This document shows positions 1 through 8,133 of a stretch of DNA of 11,209 nucleotides, one piece after another (the stretch's first letter is position 1; the number at the start of each line of letters is the position of its first letter). Location of the stretch: the NCBI GenBank assembly GCA_000759655.1, contig KN174045.1, forward strand, positions 4,180-15,388, read 5' to 3'. A model generated the notes under the pieces. That model made no database searches, was not told the DNA's origin, and was given only the letters and a program-made list of their open reading frames with translations. The position numbers were made by a program, and so were the translations under genes. The stretch comes from Acidicaldus organivorans (GTDB taxonomy: Bacteria; Pseudomonadota; Alphaproteobacteria; Acetobacterales; Acetobacteraceae).

Positions 1-1215
1 GAAGGGAGAGCGCGCCCCGCCCCCGCAGAGGACGAGCGCCGCCGGAAGCGGCCCCGCCGCCCCGAGCGCGGCAAGCCCATCGCGCAGCCCGAACCCCACC
101 CCCTCCAGCACCGCATAGGCGAGGTCACCCGCCCCATGCCCGTCGGATAGGCCAAGAAAGGCGCCGCGCAGCGCGGGGTCGTCATGCGGGGTGCGCTCGC
201 CGCTGAGATAGGGAAGGAACAGAGGCGCCCGCGCCTCGCCCGCCGCGGCGAGTGCGGCGGCGGCTTCGAGCAGCGCCGGGATGGGGCGGCCCAGCGTGCG
301 GCTGGCCCAGGCGAGCGATCCCGCCGCCGAGAGCATCACCGACATCTGGTGCCACCGTCCAGGAAGCGCGTGGCAGAAGGCGTGCACCGCGGTTTCCGGG
401 CAGGGGCGGAAGCCCTCCGAGACGGCGAAGATCACCCCCGAGGTGCCGAGCGAGAGAAATCCCTCGCCGGGCTCGGTGAGGCCGAGCCCGACCGCGCTCG
501 CCGCATTGTCGCCGCCGCCCGCGGCGACGATGACCCCCACCCCCATCCCCCAGCGCCGGGCAAGCTCGGGCCGGAGCATGCCCGAGGGCGCGCTTCCCTC
601 AAGCAGGCGGGGGACGTGGGAGAGATCGAGCCCGGTTGCGGCGAGCAGGCGTTCCGACCAGCGCCGCGCCCCGACATCGAGCCAGGAGGTGCCGGAGGCA
701 TCGGAGCAGTCGGTCGCCTTCTCGCCGGTCAGCACCAGGCGGAGATAGTCCTTGGGCAGCAGCACGCTCCGGATGCGGGCGAAGATCTCGGGCTCATGCC
801 GGCGCACCCAGAGGAGCTTGGGCGCGGTGAAGCCCGGCATGACGCGGTTGCCGGTGATCGCCCGCGCCTCCGGCACCGCCGCCTCGAGCGCCGCACACTC
901 AGCCGCGCTCCGCCCGTCATTCCAGAGGATCGCCGGGCGCAGCGGCCGGTCCGCCGAATCGAGCAGCACCGCCCCGTGCATCTGCCCGGAAAGCCCGATG
1001 GCGCGCACCGCGGCGAGCGGCCGGGGCGCTTCGGCGGCGAGCCGGTCGAGCGCGGCGAAGAGCGCAGCCGTCCAGTCCTCGGGGCTCTGTTCCGACCAGA
1101 GCGGGCGGGGATGGGAGAGGGTGAGCGGCGCCCCGCTCTCGGCCGCGACACGGCCCTCCTCGTCGAGGAGAAGGGCCTTGAGTTCGGACGTGCCGAGATC
1201 GAGGCCGAGAAACAC
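1..1215 (-). CDS. xylB: Xylulokinase, FGGY family (3' end cut by window edge)
   Basis: Cytoplasmic sugar kinase that phosphorylates D-xylulose to D-xylulose 5-phosphate with ATP, feeding the pentose phosphate pathway. The 405 visible codons begin with the FGGY nucleotide-site motif (FLGLDLGTSELK, Asp6). They continue with the xylulokinase signature SGQMHG (residues 76-81), ILWNDGR (96-102), MPGFTAPKLLWV (126-137), the glycine-rich GGGDNAA (233-239) carrying the presumed catalytic base Asp236, SLGTSG (255-260) and YLSGERTPH (336-344). The sequence stays collinear with E. coli XylB as I remember it, which is about 484 residues, so roughly 80-90 C-terminal residues lie beyond base 1. I chose the GTG at 1215 because it opens directly into the conserved N terminus and a GGGGGAGG-like ribosome site lies just before it. 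It is downstream of glcB with a 41-base gap and probably shares its transcript. Other FGGY kinases are possible, but the SGQMHG motif and overall match favour xylulose. Confidence 0.9.
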   Translation of the reverse strand, partial: MFLGLDLGTSELKALLLDEEGRVAAESGAPLTLSHPRPLWSEQSPEDWTAALFAALDRLAAEAPRPLAAVRAIGLSGQMHGAVLLDSADRPLRPAILWNDGRSAAECAALEAAVPEARAITGNRVMPGFTAPKLLWVRRHEPEIFARIRSVLLPKDYLRLVLTGEKATDCSDASGTSWLDVGARRWSERLLAATGLDLSHVPRLLEGSAPSGMLRPELARRWGMGVGVIVAAGGGDNAASAVGLGLTEPGEGFLSLGTSGVIFAVSEGFRPCPETAVHAFCHALPGRWHQMSVMLSAAGSLAWASRTLGRPIPALLEAAAALAAAGEARAPLFLPYLSGERTPHDDPALRGAFLGLSDGHGAGDLAYAVLEGVGFGLRDGLAALGAAGPLPAALVLCGGGARSPF

Positions 1216-1256
1216 GCCTCCCTCCCCCGCCCCCTTTTTCCTCCGCGCCTCTCCGC

Positions 1257-3446
1257 TCAGCCCTGGCCCTGCCGCGCCTTGGCCTCGCGGCGGCGGGCGT
1301 GCAGGATCCACTCGGTGTAGCCGTTGGGCTGGATCCGTCCCTTGAAGACGAGATCGCGGGCGGCCTTGAACGCGGGCCCGTCATAGGCGGGCGCCATCGG
1401 CCGGTAATTGGGATCCCCGGCGTTCTGGCGATCGACGACGACCGCCATGCGCTTCAGGGTCTCCATCACCTGCGCCTCGCTCACCACGCCGTGGTGCAGC
1501 CAGTTGGCGATGTGCTGGCTCGAGATGCGGAGCGTGGCGCGGTCTTCCATCAGCGCGACGTCGTGGATGTCGGGCACCTTGGAGCAGCCGATCCCCTGGT
1601 CGATCCAGCGCACCACGTAGCCGAGGATGCCCTGCGCATTGTTGTCGAGCTCCTCCTGGATCGCCTCCGCCGACCAGTTGATCCCTTCGGCGACGGGGAG
1701 AGTGAGGAGCTCAGCAAGCGGGGCGGGCGGCGTGCCGGCGAGCTCCGCCTGACGCGCCGCGACATCGACCGCGTGATAGTGAAGCGCATGCAGTGTGGCG
1801 CCGGTGGGCGAGGGGACCCAGGCGGTATTGGCCCCGGCCTGGGGGTGGGCGATCTTCTCCTTCAGCATCGCCGACATCAGGTCGGGGGCGGCCCACATCC
1901 CCTTGCCGATCTGGGCGCGGCCGCGGAAGCCCGCCGCGAGCCCGATCGCGACGTTGCGCTGCTCATAGGCCTTGATCCAGGGCGTGGCCTTCATCTCGTT
2001 CTTGCGGATGACCGGGCCTGCTTCCATGATCGAGTGGATCTCATCGCCGGTGCGGTCGAGGAAGCCCGTGTTGATGAACACCACCCGGTGGCGGGCGGCG
2101 GCGATCGATGCGGCGAGATTGGCCGAGGTGCGCCGCTCCTCGTCCATGATCCCCATTTTCAGCGTGTGGCGCGGCAGGCCGAGCAGGTCTTCCACGCGGG
2201 CAAACAGCGTATCGGCGAGCGCCACCTCTTCCGGCCCGTGCAGCTTGGGCTTCACGATATAGACCGAGCCTGCCCGGCTGTTGCGGAACGGCCCGTTGCC
2301 CTTGAGATCGTGAAGCGCGATCGCAGCCGTGATCGCCGCATCGAGGAAGGTCTCGGGGATCTCCTCGCCTTTGGCATCGCGCACGATGTCGGTCATCATG
2401 TGATGGCCGACATTGCGCACCAGCATCAGGCTGCGCCCGGGCAGGGTGATCGTGCCGCCCGCCGGAGTGGTGAAGCTCCGGTCGGCATGGAGGGTGCGGG
2501 TCAGGGTGCGGCCGTCCTTCTCGAAGCGCGCACTCAGCGTGCCCTTCATCAGGCCGAGCCAGTTGCGATAGACGAGCACCTTGTCCTCGGCATCGACCGC
2601 GGCGACCGAGTCCTCGCAGTCCATGATGGTGGTGACGGCGGCCTCGATCACCACGTCGGCGATGCCGGCGCGGTCCTCGCGGCCGACCGGATGGGCGCGG
2701 TCGAAGACGAGCTCGACATGGAGCCCGTGATGGCGGAGCAGCACCGCGCGCGGCGCCTCAGCGGGGCCGGTGAAGCCCACGAAGGCCCCCGCCTCGCGCA
2801 GCCCGCTTTCCACGCCGCCGCTCTGCACCATGAGCCGCCCCTCCTTGATGACATAGGCCTCGGCGTCGCGGTGCGAGCCCTGGATGAGGGGGAAGGTGCG
2901 GTCGAGGAAGTCGCGCACATAGGCGATCACCGCCGCCCCGCGCGCCGGATCGTAACCCTTGGTGCGGGCGGGCGGGGCCTCGGGCAAGGCGTCGGTGCCG
3001 TGGTGGGCGTCATAGAGGCTGCCCCAGCGCGCATTCGCCGCATTGAGCGCGTAGCGGGCGTTCATCACCGGAACGACGAGCTGCGGCCCGGCGATGGCGG
3101 CGATCTCGGGATCGACATTCGCCGTCTCGATCTGGAAAGAGCCGGGCTCGGGCACGAGATAGCCGATACGGCGGAGGAAATCCTCATAGACGTGCGGCGC
3201 CACCTTCTTGCCGCGATGCTCGCGGTGCCAGGCATCGAGGGCGGCCTGGAGCTCGTCGCGCCGGGCGAGCAGGGCGCGGTTGCGCGGGGCGAGATCGGCG
3301 AGCAGCGCGGCGAAGCCCCGCCAGAAGGCCTCCGCATCGATCCCGGTTCCGGGCAGCGCCTCGTGGGCTACGAAATCATGGAGGCGGCGGTCGATGCTGA
3401 GACCTGCCACCGTCACCCGTTCTCCGTCATGCGCAGCGTGAGCCAT
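1257..3446 (-). CDS. glcB: Malate synthase G
   Basis: Condenses glyoxylate with acetyl-CoA to L-malate, Mg2+-dependent, in the cytoplasm. It serves glyoxylate/glycolate assimilation and the glyoxylate shunt. The 729-residue product has the usual length of the G isoform (about 720-730). By alignment to E. coli GlcB from memory, all key residues are present: Arg344 in LVRNVGHH, the metal ligands Glu436 in MGIMDEER and Asp464 in [11 protein letters not shown], catalytic Asp635 in [10 protein letters not shown], and the redox-sensitive Cys621 in GIGCSKVPD. The G-form insert domain lies in the N-terminal half, and the C-terminal plug carries [12 protein letters not shown]. The start at 3446 is fixed by a strong AAGGAGG at 3460-3454 with 7 bases spacing. 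An open frame continues upstream to 3533, but those extra residues do not look like malate synthase. The gene follows livM by 102 bases and precedes xylB by 41. No isocitrate lyase is visible, so the glyoxylate source must be elsewhere, possibly the lyase on the opposite strand. Confidence 0.97.
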   Translation of the reverse strand: MAHAAHDGERVTVAGLSIDRRLHDFVAHEALPGTGIDAEAFWRGFAALLADLAPRNRALLARRDELQAALDAWHREHRGKKVAPHVYEDFLRRIGYLVPEPGSFQIETANVDPEIAAIAGPQLVVPVMNARYALNAANARWGSLYDAHHGTDALPEAPPARTKGYDPARGAAVIAYVRDFLDRTFPLIQGSHRDAEAYVIKEGRLMVQSGGVESGLREAGAFVGFTGPAEAPRAVLLRHHGLHVELVFDRAHPVGREDRAGIADVVIEAAVTTIMDCEDSVAAVDAEDKVLVYRNWLGLMKGTLSARFEKDGRTLTRTLHADRSFTTPAGGTITLPGRSLMLVRNVGHHMMTDIVRDAKGEEIPETFLDAAITAAIALHDLKGNGPFRNSRAGSVYIVKPKLHGPEEVALADTLFARVEDLLGLPRHTLKMGIMDEERRTSANLAASIAAARHRVVFINTGFLDRTGDEIHSIMEAGPVIRKNEMKATPWIKAYEQRNVAIGLAAGFRGRAQIGKGMWAAPDLMSAMLKEKIAHPQAGANTAWVPSPTGATLHALHYHAVDVAARQAELAGTPPAPLAELLTLPVAEGINWSAEAIQEELDNNAQGILGYVVRWIDQGIGCSKVPDIHDVALMEDRATLRISSQHIANWLHHGVVSEAQVMETLKRMAVVVDRQNAGDPNYRPMAPAYDGPAFKAARDLVFKGRIQPNGYTEWILHARRREAKARQGQG

Positions 3447-3453
3447 GATCTGT

Positions 3454-3460
3454 CCTCCTT
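3454..3460 (-). promoter_or_regulatory. Ribosome binding site that sets the glcB start
   Basis: AAGGAGG on the minus strand, seven bases before the ATG at 3446. It is close to a perfect anti-Shine-Dalgarno match and rules for this start over the in-frame upstream extension to 3533. Confidence 0.85.
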
Positions 3461-3527
3461 GGCGGTGGTTTTCCCAAAGCCGGCGCGATCCGTCCAGACG
3501 CGCAGGCACCTCGTCGCTGCACAGAGG

Positions 3528-3554
3528 CGGCATCAGAGGGGGCCGGCATCAGAG
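3528..3554. repeat. 11-base direct repeat spanning the livM stop
   Basis: CGGCATCAGAG occurs at 3528-3538 and again at 3544-3554, with a period of 16 bases. The second copy contains the livM stop codon (TGA on the minus strand, 3551-3549), so the first copy repeats the stop context just downstream of the gene. It may be a small slippage duplication. No regulatory role can be shown from two copies. Confidence 0.5.
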
Positions 3555-4526
3555 ATCGAGTTTGAGACGGGCGGCGATCTCGCCCAAGATTCCCCGGCGG
3601 AAGGCGAGCACGCAGGCGACGAAGATCACGCCCTGGGTGACGGTGACCCAGGCGCCGAAGGGGGCGAGATAGTTTTCCATGGCGGTGACGATGAGCGCGC
3701 CGAGGGCGGGGCCGAACACCGTGCCGAGCCCGCCCACCAGCGTCATCAGCACCACCTCGCCCGACATCGACCAGTGCACGTCGGTCAGCGTGGCGATGCC
3801 GAAGACGAGCGATTTCGTCCCTCCCGCGATCCCGGCGAGGAAGGTGGAGAGGACGAAGGCGATCAGCTTGTAGCTGTCGGTGCGGTAGCCGAGCGAGATG
3901 GCGCGCGGCTCGTTCTCGCGGATCGCCTTGACCACCTGGCCGAAGGGGGAGTGGACGATGCGGTAGAGGAAGAGAAAGCCGCCGACGAAGACCGCCGCCA
4001 CCACCCAGTAGATGACCATGTCGTTGGCGAGCGGGATCAGCCCGAAGAGGCGTCCGCGCGGCACTTGCTGGATGCCGTCCTCGCCTCCGGTGAAGGGCGC
4101 CTCGACGCAGAAGAAATAGACCATCTGGGCGAGCGCGAGCGTGATCATCGCGAAATAGAGGCCCTGGCGGCGGATGGCGATGCCGCCGAAGACGAGGCCG
4201 AGCGCAGCTCCAGTGAGGCCGCCGAGCAGGATGCCGAGTTCGGGAGTGAGGCCGAGCACCTTCACCGACCAGGCGGTGACGTAGGCCCCCATGCCGAAAT
4301 AGGCAGCATGTCCGAAGGAAAGGAGCCCGACATAGCCGAGCAGCAGATTGAAGGCGGTGGCGAAGAGGGCGAAGGTCAGCACCTTCATCAAGAAGACGGG
4401 ATAGAGGATGAAGGGGGCGAGGACGACGAAGAGGACCATCACCCCCATCGCCACGACATGGGCCCGCGGTGCGCCGAGCGCGCTGCGGGCCGGGGCGGCG
4501 GCGGGGGTGGCGTCGAGCGCACGCAT
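3549..4526 (-). CDS. livM: Branched-chain amino acid-type ABC transporter permease LivM
   Basis: Inner-membrane permease that pairs with LivH to form the translocation path of a HAAT-family importer. The 325-residue protein has about eight to ten hydrophobic segments, the first near residues 24-45. The LivM hallmark GYVGLLSFGHAAYFGMGAY lies at 64-82. A cytoplasmic coupling loop around 197-220 (VVKAIRENEPRAISLGY) should contact the ATPases, and a late GEVVLMTLVGGLGTVFGP segment lies at 256-272. The first 20 residues are a polar, Ala/Pro-rich extension. I chose the ATG at 4526, whose A is the last base of the livH stop (TGATG), implying translational coupling. A GTG one codon earlier (4529) would add a single residue. 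The stop is TGA at 3551-3549. The cargo cannot be read from the permease. Confidence 0.95.
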   Translation of the reverse strand: MRALDATPAAAPARSALGAPRAHVVAMGVMVLFVVLAPFILYPVFLMKVLTFALFATAFNLLLGYVGLLSFGHAAYFGMGAYVTAWSVKVLGLTPELGILLGGLTGAALGLVFGGIAIRRQGLYFAMITLALAQMVYFFCVEAPFTGGEDGIQQVPRGRLFGLIPLANDMVIYWVVAAVFVGGFLFLYRIVHSPFGQVVKAIRENEPRAISLGYRTDSYKLIAFVLSTFLAGIAGGTKSLVFGIATLTDVHWSMSGEVVLMTLVGGLGTVFGPALGALIVTAMENYLAPFGAWVTVTQGVIFVACVLAFRRGILGEIAARLKLDL

Positions 4527-5413
4527 CACGCCGTCTTCCCGAAGAGGCCCGCCGGGCGGGCGAGCAGCACGATCGCCATCACCACGAAGATCACCGTATC
4601 GGAGGCCTGCGGATAGAACACCTTGGTCAACCCCTCGATCACCCCGAGCCCGAAGCCCGAGACGATCGAGCCCAGGATCGAGCCCATGCCGCCGATCACC
4701 ACCACCGCGAAGACGGTGATGATCAGGTTGGAGCCCATGTTGGGATTGACCGAATAGATCGGCGCGGCGAGCACCCCGGCGAAGGCGGCGAGCGCCACCC
4801 CTCCCGCATAGGTGAGCGCCACCAGACGGGGAACGTTGATGCCGAAGGCCTGGACGAGGGCAGCGTTTTCGGTCGCGGCGCGCAGGGTCGCCCCAAGCCG
4901 GGTCTTTTCGATCACCGCCCAGGTGGCGAGCGAGACGACGAGCGCCACCACCACCACCCAGCCGCGGTAGAGGGGGAGGAACATGAAGCCGAGATTGACC
5001 GCCCCGCTCAGGCTGCGGGGGATCTGATAGGGCATCCCCGAACTTCCGAATGCGTTGCGGAACAGGCCCTCGATGATGAGGGCGAGCCCGAAGGTGAGCA
5101 AAAGCCCGTAGAGGTGATCGAGCCCGTAGAGGCGGCGGATGAAGAGGCGCTCGAGCACGAGGCCGAAGAGGCCGATGAGGAGCGGGGAGAGGATCAGCGC
5201 ATACCAGTAGGGAAGGCCGAGATAGTTGAGGAGCCCCCAGGCGGCGAAGGCGCCAGTCATGAAGAGCGCGCCATGGGCGAAGTTGATGATGTTGAGCATG
5301 CCGAAAATCACGGCGAGCCCGAGCGAGAGCAGCGCGTAGAAGCCGCCATTGATCAGGCCGAGCAGGAGCTGGCCGAAGAGGAGGGGTGCGGGGATGCCGA
5401 AAATCGTGTGCAT
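4526..5413 (-). CDS. livH: Branched-chain amino acid-type ABC transporter permease LivH
   Basis: Inner-membrane permease and partner of LivM. The 295-residue product matches the usual LivH size. The family signature is clear at residues 20-60: LINGGFYALLSLGLAVIFG followed by MLNIINFAHGALFMTGAF. The EAA-like coupling loop with LRAATENAALVQAFGIN lies at 177-193, and the C-terminal part has IGGMGSILGSIVSG at 240-253. Hydrophobic segments run throughout, consistent with about eight transmembrane helices. It starts 22 bases after the stop of the binding-protein gene and shares one base with livM. The stretch before the ATG (TCGAGCGCCGGGCCCGCCCCTG) has no convincing Shine-Dalgarno sequence, unlike most genes around it, so initiation may rely on ribosomes arriving from the upstream gene. 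No better in-frame start is visible. Confidence 0.95.
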   Translation of the reverse strand: MHTIFGIPAPLLFGQLLLGLINGGFYALLSLGLAVIFGMLNIINFAHGALFMTGAFAAWGLLNYLGLPYWYALILSPLLIGLFGLVLERLFIRRLYGLDHLYGLLLTFGLALIIEGLFRNAFGSSGMPYQIPRSLSGAVNLGFMFLPLYRGWVVVVALVVSLATWAVIEKTRLGATLRAATENAALVQAFGINVPRLVALTYAGGVALAAFAGVLAAPIYSVNPNMGSNLIITVFAVVVIGGMGSILGSIVSGFGLGVIEGLTKVFYPQASDTVIFVVMAIVLLARPAGLFGKTA

Positions 5414-5435
5414 CAGGGGCGGGCCCGGCGCTCGA

Positions 5436-6674
5436 TCAGCTCTTGACCAGCGGGCAGTGCCCCTCGGCGAGCGGGCGGAAGGCCTGATCGCCCGGGGTGG
5501 TGACGAGGAGCTTGTAATAGTCCCACGGCCCCTTGCTTTCGGAGGGTTTCTTCACCTCGAAGAGATAGGCGGGGACCAGCACCCGCCCATCCTCGCGGAT
5601 CTTGCAGGTGCCGAAGCAGTCATCCTCGGTCGGCGTCGCCTTCATCCGCGCCACCACCTCCGCCCCGGAGGCTTTGGCGCGGTCCACGCCGAGCGCGCTC
5701 ACCGCCTTGAGGTAATGGAGCGTGCCGGCATAGCAGCCCGCCTGCACCATGTTCGGGTAGTTGTTGGGGGTCTTGTCCTTGATGCGGGCGGTGAAGGCGC
5801 GGGTCTTGTCGTTGAGGTCCCAGTAGAAGCTCTCGGTGAGCACGAGACCTTGGGCGGTCTCGAGGCCGAGCGCATGGACGTCGGTGATGAACATGAGGAG
5901 GGCGGCGATGCGCGCCTGCTGGGTGAGGCCGAATTCATGGGCCTGCTTGATGCAGTTCTGCGTATCCGCTCCGGCATTGGCCAGTCCCAGCACATTGGCC
6001 CCGCTCGCCTGCGCCTGAACCAGGAAGGAGGAGAAATCGGTGGTGCCGGGGAAGGCATAGGTGGCGTGTCCCAGCACCTTGCCCCCGGCTTCGGTGACGA
6101 ACTGGCTGGTCTGGCGCTCGAGGTCATGGCCGAAGACGTAATCGGCGGGGATGAAGAACCACTTGTTCCCACCCGTCTTCACCGTCGCCCCGCCGGTGGA
6201 GTGGGCGAGCATCCAGGTGTCATAGGCCCAGTGGATGGTGGTCGGCGCGCACTGGCTCCCGGTGAGCTCGGCGGTACCGGCGCCCACGTTGATATAGACG
6301 CGGTTCTTCTCGCGGCAGACATTGGCCACGGCGAGCGCCACCGAGGAGGTGGGCACGTCGATGATCATATCGACCCCGTCACGGTCGAACCACTGGCGCG
6401 CGATCGCCGCCCCGACATCGGGCTTGTTCTGGTGGTCGGCGGAGAGGACCTCGACCTCGAGCCCCTTGGCGGAGGCGCCGAAATCGGCGATCGCCTGCTT
6501 CACGCAGACCACCGAGTTGAGCCCGCTCACGTCGCGATAGGGCCCCGACTGGTCATTCAGCACGCCGATGCGGAGTTTCTTGCTGCTCTGCGCCCAGCTC
6601 GGGCGCGGGGCCAAGGCGAGCCCCGTCCCGCCGAGGGCCAGTCCGCCGAGAATGCTGCGCCGCGTGATGCCCAT
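5436..6674 (-). CDS. ABC transporter periplasmic substrate-binding protein, Liv-type (Peripla_BP_6), Tat-like signal
   Basis: Exported ligand-binding protein of the adjacent LivGFHM-type importer. It has 412 residues. The N terminus carries a twin-arginine-like motif (TRRSILGG, residues 4-11), a hydrophobic core and an SWA-Q cleavage site near residue 28; type I binding-protein folds follow. The mature protein opens with KKLRIGVLNDQSGPYRD (32-48), the typical ligand-lobe start. It continues with IIDVPTSSVALAVANV (104-119), the hinge-region ADYVFGHDLE (177-186), and FPGTTDFSSFLVQAQ (208-222). There are eight cysteines (57, 120, 142, 241, 314, 353, 357, 407), high for this family, so disulfides are likely; Cys120/Cys142 and the close Cys353/Cys357 pair are candidates. 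A strong GGGAGGAG precedes the ATG at 6674, fitting the high expression such proteins need. The ligand is unknown: this family takes up amino acids, amides, urea, aromatic acids and other organic acids. Confidence 0.93.
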   Translation of the reverse strand: MGITRRSILGGLALGGTGLALAPRPSWAQSSKKLRIGVLNDQSGPYRDVSGLNSVVCVKQAIADFGASAKGLEVEVLSADHQNKPDVGAAIARQWFDRDGVDMIIDVPTSSVALAVANVCREKNRVYINVGAGTAELTGSQCAPTTIHWAYDTWMLAHSTGGATVKTGGNKWFFIPADYVFGHDLERQTSQFVTEAGGKVLGHATYAFPGTTDFSSFLVQAQASGANVLGLANAGADTQNCIKQAHEFGLTQQARIAALLMFITDVHALGLETAQGLVLTESFYWDLNDKTRAFTARIKDKTPNNYPNMVQAGCYAGTLHYLKAVSALGVDRAKASGAEVVARMKATPTEDDCFGTCKIREDGRVLVPAYLFEVKKPSESKGPWDYYKLLVTTPGDQAFRPLAEGHCPLVKS

Positions 6675-6692
6675 TTTCTCCTCCCTGTTCCT

Positions 6693-7385
6693 CTACACGC
6701 CGAGATAGTCGTGAAGCTTGCTCATGTTCTGCTCGAGTTCGGCATTGGGGATCATATCGACCACCCGCCCATGCTCGATCACATAGTGGCGATCGGCCAG
6801 CGTCGCGGCGAACCGGAAATTCTGCTCGACGAGGAGCACGGTGAAGCCGCGTTTCTTGATCTCGGCGATGGTGCGGCCGATCTGCTGGACGATCACCGGG
6901 GCGAGCCCCTCGGTCGGCTCATCGAGCAGGAGAAGCCGCGCGCCGGTGCGCAGGATGCGGGCAATGGCGAGCATCTGCTGCTCGCCCCCGGAGAGTTTGG
7001 TGCCGGGGCTCGTCCGCCGCTCCTCGAGATTGGGAAACAGCGAGAAGAGGGTGGGAAGATCGAGCCCGCCCGGGGCGATGACGGGGGGCAGCAGCAGATT
7101 TTCCATCACATTGAGCGAGGCGAAGATGCCGCGCTCCTCGGGGCAGAAGGCGATGCCGCGGCGGGCGATCTCATCGGGCCGGAGGTGAATGATCTCCTCG
7201 CCCTTGAACCGGATCGAGCCTGAGCGGCGGGGGACGAGCCCCATGATCGCCTTGAGCGTGGTAGTCTTGCCCGCCCCGTTGCGGCCGAGCAACGTCACCA
7301 CCTCGCCCTCCCGCACCTCGAAATCGATGCCGTGCAGGATGTGGCTCTCGCCATACCACGCTTCGAGCCCGCGCACCTCAAGCAT
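6693..7385 (-). CDS. livF: Branched-chain amino acid-type ABC transporter ATPase LivF
   Basis: Cytoplasmic ATPase that drives the importer together with LivG. It has 230 residues, normal for LivF. Walker A is GRNGAGKTT (34-42), the Q-loop region CPEERGIF lies at 81-88, the ABC signature is LSGGEQQ (131-137), and Walker B is LLLLDEPTEG (151-160). At the H-loop position the sequence reads LLVEQN, with Gln188 where other ABC ATPases have His. As far as I recall this is usual for LivF proteins and not a defect. The ATG at 7385 is preceded by GGAG with six bases spacing and overlaps the end of livG by eight bases, so the two ATPases are translationally coupled. An open frame runs upstream to 7439 but lacks family sequence. 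The stop is TAG at 6695-6693, and the binding-protein gene begins 18 bases further on. Confidence 0.96.
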   Translation of the reverse strand: MLEVRGLEAWYGESHILHGIDFEVREGEVVTLLGRNGAGKTTTLKAIMGLVPRRSGSIRFKGEEIIHLRPDEIARRGIAFCPEERGIFASLNVMENLLLPPVIAPGGLDLPTLFSLFPNLEERRTSPGTKLSGGEQQMLAIARILRTGARLLLLDEPTEGLAPVIVQQIGRTIAEIKKRGFTVLLVEQNFRFAATLADRHYVIEHGRVVDMIPNAELEQNMSKLHDYLGV

Positions 7386-8133
7386 CTTCCGCTCCGAGAT
7401 AGGCCGCCCGCACGTCGGGATGGCGCGAGACGGTGGCATAATCGCCCTCCGCGATCACCCGCGGCCGGGTGAGCACGGTGATGCGGTCGCAAAGCCCCTC
7501 CACCACCGAGAGATTGTGCTCGACCATGACGATGGTGCGCCCGGCGCGGATGCGGCGGATGAGGGCGACGATGCGCTCGACGTCGTCATGGGTCATCCCC
7601 GCCGTCGGCTCATCGAGCAGCATCACCTCGGGATCGAGGGCGAGCGTGGTGGCGATCTCGAGGGCGCGCTTGCGTCCGTAAGAGAGTTCGGCGGCAGGGG
7701 TGGCGGCGAACCCTTCGAGGCCGACATCGGCCAGAAGACGCTCGGCCTCGCCGTCGAAAGCGGCGAGCACGCGTTCGGAGCGCCAGAAATCGTAAGAATC
7801 GCCCCGCTTCCGCTGCAGGGCGATGCGCACGTTCTCGAGCGCGGTGAGGTGGGGAAAGACCGCCGAGATCTGGAAACTGCGCACGAGCCCGAGCCGCGCC
7901 ACCGCCGCGGGCTTGAGCGGGGTGATGTCGCGGCCCCTGAAAAAGATCCGCCCGCGGGTCGGGGTAAGAAACTTAGTCAAAAGATTGAAGCAGGTGGTCT
8001 TGCCTGCCCCGTTCGGCCCAATCAGGGCGTGGATGGAGTGCCGGGTGATGGAGAGATCCACCCCGTTCACCGCGACGAAGCCGCGGAACTCCTTGACCAG
8101 TCCCTCCGTTGCCAGAATGACGTCCTCGGCCAC
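7378..8133 (-). CDS. livG: Branched-chain amino acid-type ABC transporter ATPase LivG
   Basis: Cytoplasmic ATPase and first gene of the transporter operon. It has 251 residues, close to the usual 255. Walker A is GPNGAGKTT (39-47), the Q-loop is VRSFQIS with Gln88, the ABC signature is [12 protein letters not shown] (150-161, the LivG-type variant of LSGGQ), Walker B is [10 protein letters not shown] (171-180), and the H-loop His206 lies in MVEHNLSV. The extended C-terminal tail [20 protein letters not shown] is characteristic of LivG. I chose the GTG at 8133 because homology begins right after it and a GAGGGGGAGG stretch lies immediately upstream, although the spacing is short. An ATG-initiated frame from 8253 would add 40 low-complexity Gly/Arg residues unlike the family. 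It is divergent from the MaoC-type gene across 214 bases, where its promoter should lie. Confidence 0.93.
   Translation of the reverse strand: MAEDVILATEGLVKEFRGFVAVNGVDLSITRHSIHALIGPNGAGKTTCFNLLTKFLTPTRGRIFFRGRDITPLKPAAVARLGLVRSFQISAVFPHLTALENVRIALQRKRGDSYDFWRSERVLAAFDGEAERLLADVGLEGFAATPAAELSYGRKRALEIATTLALDPEVMLLDEPTAGMTHDDVERIVALIRRIRAGRTIVMVEHNLSVVEGLCDRITVLTRPRVIAEGDYATVSRHPDVRAAYLGAEDA

Noticed and set aside
184..1320. Open frame of 378 codons on the plus strand in the left 1.3 kb
   Set aside because: Arg/Gly/Glu-rich shadow. The minus strand here encodes xylulokinase with intact motifs.
3483..3503. GCGCG...CGCGC pairing in the livM-glcB gap, considered as an attenuator or terminator
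   Set aside because: Only five base pairs with an eleven-base loop and no T run; too weak to call.
1299..4616. Open frame of about 1100 codons on the plus strand opposite glcB and livM
   Set aside because: Its product is low-complexity (His, Glu, Gly, Arg-rich) with no recognisable domain, and it spans two well-defined genes on the other strand. It is the expected mirror of GC-biased third positions.
5349..7223. Open frame of 624 codons on the plus strand opposite the binding protein and livF
   Set aside because: Low-complexity composition with no family motifs, fully antisense to genes with clear ABC motifs.
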